DNA of 64,000 bases. It comes from Akebia trifoliata. Taxonomy: Eukaryota; Streptophyta; Magnoliopsida; Ranunculales; Lardizabalaceae. The notes below the pieces were generated by a model. That model ran no database searches. It was given only the letters and a program-made list of their open reading frames with translations, and had not been told where the DNA came from. This document shows positions 59,254 through 64,000 of this stretch, piece after piece. Every line of letters begins with the position of its first letter. Position 1 is the first letter of the stretch. A program made the translations under genes and the position numbers. Location: positions 16,447,040 through 16,511,039 of the forward strand of contig CM030705.1 of the NCBI GenBank assembly GCA_017979445.1, written 5' to 3'.

Positions 59254-59866
59254 GATCTGCTACATGAGCTTGTAACATGGCCAGAACTTTAGTTACCAAA
59301 TTTCTTAGACGTCTATCCCCTTGTCCAGCGCATATAATTGATAAATGTATAGGTACATCTTCTTTCTTCTCCCTAGTTTTGGAGCCATAGATCAGAGTTT
59401 AGTTTCGGAATGTCCTGGGGTGTGTTCGAATGAGATATTGGAGGTCTGTCACCACAGTGAAATCTCATTTTTCAACCAAGACTTTAAAGCATGGTCTGAA
59501 TTATGATGAAGCTTTCTGTGATTTTACTGAAGAAAGGAAAAAATGTTTTATGTTTAATGTTTCCTTCCTTTTGTTAAAGATGGTGTAATGAACTCTCCCA
59601 TAAATAACAACTGCATGTGGTTGACACGTGTTGTTTTGTTAAAACTGGTGAGTGGTACTTCTATCTGTCTAACAAGAGACTCCTACTTTTCTTTCGATGA
59701 GCGCTTACTCACCTCTTAATTGACTCAATTTTTTAAACATTTGCAGAATGGCACACTTTTGGTGTTTGAATGGCACACTTTCCCTTGCCGTGTTAAACCT
59801 GTACTTTGATTTTGTGATTATAATGAAAGATATATAAAGAGTGATCTGTTTTTGGGAAACCTGCAG
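59254..59866. other. Spacer, probably intron-like, no gene recognised
   Basis: Unique sequence between the left arm and the trehalose-phosphate synthase exon. It ends in a splice-acceptor-like cctgcag at 59860-59866. No coding recognised. Confidence 0.4.
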
Positions 59867-60184
59867 GGAATAAGTAAAGGTATAGCTGTCAAAAACCTCA
59901 TATAAATCATGTTGAATCGGGGAAAGCCACCTGATTTCGTATTGTGCATAGGGGACGATGAAGACATGTTTGAAAGCATTGCCAATGTCGTTTCCATCCC
60001 ATCATTTCCAGCCACTGTCTAAGTGTTTGCGTGCATAGTAGGGCAGAAGCCGAGTATGGCGAAGTACTATCTTGATGATACTGTTGAGGTCATCAAATTA
60101 CTTCAAGGCCTTGATGCTGCATCAGTCCAACCTCCACCACCCAAATCTGCACATCTTCAAGTCTCTTTTGAAGGGTCTCTTTGA
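59867..60184 (+). pseudogene. TPS: Last exon of class II trehalose-6-phosphate synthase, decayed
   Basis: 106 codons in one frame after a ctgcag acceptor: GISKGIAVKNLI, stop, MLNRGKPPDFVLCIGDDEDMFE, ... PATV, stop, VFACIVGQKPSMAKYYLDD, TVEVIKLLQGL, then QVSFEGSL and a TGA. This is the C-terminal end of the phosphatase-like (HAD) domain of plant TPS5-11-type proteins. Families read GDDRSDEDMFE, so three residues (RSD) of the metal-binding loop are deleted in frame, and two stops are present. Upstream exons are not found nearby. It is a gene fragment, either captured by a transposon or left by an old duplication. Confidence 0.88.
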
Positions 60185-61963
60185 AATTTGAATATGATTG
60201 AAGCCTCAGAGAAAGATTTATTACTTCTTTGTTTTTCCAGTCTTTTGTACAGGATAAAGCTTATATCCACTGATCATGGTAAACCAAATACTTAAGAAAT
60301 TTCTTACATTTGGTACTGTGGTGCCTGATCCTTCTTTCAAATTTGTATAGAACAATTGAATATTTATTTTATGAAAAATAAATACACTCTGGATCAGATT
60401 GGTTAATAAAATCCAACATTGCAAAATGACTTAATTCATTATATCAACAAAACTTAATAGGTATTGGTGAATAAATAAGAAAAACAGAAGCTTGATAATA
60501 GTGAGTTGTTTTGCAATCCCGTGACATCACTTATATCTGTTTGGGTTTATCATTGAAAGCAACATTCTTTTTTGGAAACCTTAGCTTGTTAACTGGTGAT
60601 CGGTCATCTTAGCTTTATCACAAGCTTGACATATTGCTTATAAGGAACATACATGGAGAGGGACAAAGCAATTGTGACCGATGAAGTCCATCATATTATT
60701 TAGATTTAAGAAATTGGGAATCTAGAAAATTCACATTTTATGCAATTTGTTAAAACAAATTGAATTGGGGCCACTTGTTTATTGTTTCCAGCAGTGCCAC
60801 ATATATTTATTCAACTTTAGTGAGGAAAGAAACATTGGTCTTTAGAAGGCTTGGCTTATTAAATCATGAATCTCTATGATTATGTAGAAGAGGTTGTGTA
60901 AAGGTTTACTTAAGGCTACTTAATTCCTTGTAGGAAACCAAGGGGTTGATTGAGAATTGAGATCACATTCTCTACTATAATTGGGCAGAGAAGAAATAAA
61001 GTATTCTCACCGGATTCTTGGTGTCACAAGGTTTTGGACACAAAAGTGTCACCAATCTTTTGAAATCCCCATATCAACAATTGAGAACCCAATCAAACTT
61101 TCATCAATAGAAAGGAAGAAAAATGAATGAAATAACATTATTTTAAGTTTGAAAGAATTTGCAAAATGAAGGTTCTAAATGGAGGAACATGATTTCTCCA
61201 GTCTAACTTAAATTTTTTGGGATGGTGCTTTAATGATGATGTGCATTGAAGTTGAAAGTAGTTATATTAGTCTTTCTCATGCTTGGTTAAGCCTTCAACT
61301 TGCACTAAATCCCTAGAATCATAAATAAAAGGCTGCATCATATGTAGAAAGTAATGACTGATAGTCTCATGATTAGCGTCCAAACGCATCGATCCATGTG
61401 ACAATCGTTTGCTGAACCCAAGTTAGCATGTAGGTAACAAGAACAAAAAATCTAATAAATGCATTAATAAGAAGTATCTATATAAGGCCATTAACTACTT
61501 GATTGTTTGATGATACGAAACCACCTTTTTTTATCTTGTCAGCCTTGCTTCAGTTGAATGTATTAAAAGATCCAGCATGTCCAACAAAAATGAATCCATT
61601 TCCATGCCAAACCATGCACAATTTCCAGAATTCCACCAACCATTAAGACAACTCAAACATGGCATATGCACATGCCTTGAATCAAGTAATCATTATTGAA
61701 AAACTATACAAACTTAACAACAATAAGGACAACCATCCCTTTAGACTGAATAGACTAGCAAGAACATTTCCACACGTTTGACAAAGACAATGCTGAACAT
61801 GTTAGAAATGCCGATATCTGTTCAAGAAACAATTAAGTAAAAGGTTGCACACGTCAAAATTTCTCCCACTCAATTCCCTTAATGAGTAGCTTGGCTTTAA
61901 ACAATATCTTCAAAATGGCACCAAGAAGTATCCCACAGAAAATTGGATGGCTTAAGAAACTGT
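60185..61963. other. Spacer sequence, nothing recognised
   Basis: About 1.8 kb of unique AT-rich DNA. The first part may be 3' untranslated sequence of the TPS exon. The ORF at 60221-60424 has no signature. Confidence 0.5.
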
Positions 61964-62797
<834 letters not shown>

Positions 62798-63035
62798 CTG
62801 ATGATAATTTATATGCCTACTGACTTGTTGAAATTCAAAAAATTCCATGTTCGTTTGTGTTTAGACTGCCAAGATTATGTACACGCACAAATCCTCTCAA
62901 GGAACATTTCAAATCCCATGAAAACCAAAGAGCAGTGGATCACTTTTTACTAATAAAACTCTTTTAAGACATTATCAAGTCTTGAGTGACAAACTAGACT
63001 ACCTTAAAAATTAAAATGCATGAAACAAGGTCATG
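62798..63035. other. Short unique stretch before the right arm
   Basis: May be an intron upstream of the three-exon fragment. No coding exon can be defined with confidence. Confidence 0.4.
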
Positions 63036-64000
63036 CTAATACCCAACAAGCATATTTTGGATTACATATTTGAAATCCAAAATTTAATATTTTAATCTAG
63101 TGGCTTCCCATTGATAACATTATTACAGACATTGTTTACCGCAGCTTAGTATCATGACGTACAAAACAAAAAAAAAATGGACAACAAAAACTAAATCCAA
63201 GATTCACAAAAGAACCCACCTCAACCCAATGTGTTGGTTTACAGGACTACTGATTCCGTTAACATTTAGCCCACCCTTCCTTCAAACCTACACACAAAAG
63301 AACCAGGTGATTTCTAGTTGAGATGCATTCTCTCTTTAGGAAACCCCAGGTGTTAGTTGAGTCACAATGCTCTTCTGCACATTGACCCAATGAGCAAAAA
63401 TGGTTTAAACCCTAAATAATTGATTTGATAAAGAAAAATCGGAAATTATTTAGGGCTTTTTCTAAAAAAAATATTTAGGTCTTCATCAAATCGGAGAACA
63501 AAAAACAAAAAAAACAAAAAAAAAACCCCATTCCATACAAATCAAAGCGTGCTTGTAATCTATAACTTCAAAAATAATTATAGATTTTTGTAACTTGTAA
63601 CTTCAAAAAACCCCATTGAAGTTACCCCATTAAATGATTTGTAATGGGAAAAAATCCCATTTGAAGTTGCCACCACATCAAGAACCCCATTTGAAGTAAT
63701 TTGCAATTTCAAAAAATCCCATTAAATAATTACAGATTTTTTCACTTCAAATCAAGTGTACCTGTCTTCTTCGAGAGGGCGTTGCAGCACACGCGAACGA
63801 GAGTTGCAGTCGCGAGCGAGAGAGAGTGAGAGAGAGGGTGAAGAGGTAGTTGCAGACGAGCGAGAGCGAATGAGAAAAGAAGACGAGAGAGAGAGAGGGT
63901 CGATTTGTTCGAAGGTGAAGAAGACAGAGAAACACGTCTCTGTTATGTTCTTTTGGGATTTTAATTAGTTAGGGAGGTAATAATAAATATCAATTTATTT
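63036..64000 (-). repeat. Right arm of the inverted repeat, running off the window
   Basis: Reverse complement of 58291-59253, with a putative CT-rich leader exon at complement 63762-63935 ending gaagacag before gtacac. In this orientation it lies directly upstream of the three-exon fragment, so it may be that gene's original 5' end. Confidence 0.93.

Overview
This window looks like plant nuclear DNA from a retrotransposon-rich intergenic region, probably of a flowering plant. The evidence is the set of families present: Ty1/Copia and Ty3/Gypsy LTR retrotransposons (including Tat/Ogre-like elements with a tRNA-Arg-type primer site), TA-targeting MITEs, and remnants of spliced plant genes, among them the last exon of a class II trehalose-6-phosphate synthase. 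The sequence is AT-rich. I see no intact protein-coding gene, no tRNA or rRNA gene, and nothing prokaryotic. The species cannot be named from this sequence alone.

Positions 1-54609 are one Russian doll of transposons built on a decayed Ty1/Copia element on the minus strand. Its 5' LTR is 54039-54609, its primer-binding site (PBS) lies at 54021-54036, gag and integrase remnants are at 50876-52530, and reverse transcriptase (RT) and RNase H remnants are at 13081-13822 and 9716-10121. Its 3' end lies left of the window. Into it went a Gypsy element (C1, 1-9715), a solo LTR (C2, 10122-13080) and a further solo LTR (D, 13828-50870). D was hit by solo LTRs A3, C3 and C5. C5 (21263-50797) was hit by an inverted copy of its own family (C4, 21613-36841) and by a complete Tat/Ogre-like element (A2, 39643-50721). 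C4 received solo LTR B2 (24052-36093), and B2 received another Tat/Ogre-like element (A1, 25551-35841). Most junctions carry 5-bp target-site duplications (TSDs), several of them exact, so the order of insertion can be read directly.

Families as named here: A has LTRs of about 1.3-1.8 kb with a tRNA-Arg-like PBS and is Tat/Ogre-like. B has LTRs of about 1.75-1.87 kb that share motifs with A and an extremely G-poor strand. C has LTRs of about 3 kb with a tRNA-iMet-like PBS and is Gypsy, possibly chromovirus-like. D is a diverged relative of C. A1 and A2 carry unrelated tandem-repeat arrays at the same place upstream of the 3' LTR, and both lack most of RT and RNase H. A1 has nearly identical LTRs, so it moved recently although it is coding-defective.

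Positions 54610-64000 are different. After a small foldback and about 1 kb of plain AT-rich DNA comes a head-to-tail run of six complete palindromic MITEs of about 0.37-0.39 kb plus a partial seventh, separated by short (TA)n tracts (55796-58200). Next is a nearly perfect inverted repeat with arms of about 0.96 kb (58291-59253 and 63036-64000, running off the window). Each arm looks like a pyrimidine-rich 5' leader plus first intron. The 3.8-kb spacer holds two gene fragments facing each other: the decayed trehalose-6-phosphate synthase exon on the plus strand, and three spliced C-terminal exons of an unrecognised protein on the minus strand. This may be a gene-carrying transposon with long terminal inverted repeats or an inverted segmental duplication; the outer ends needed to decide are not in the window.
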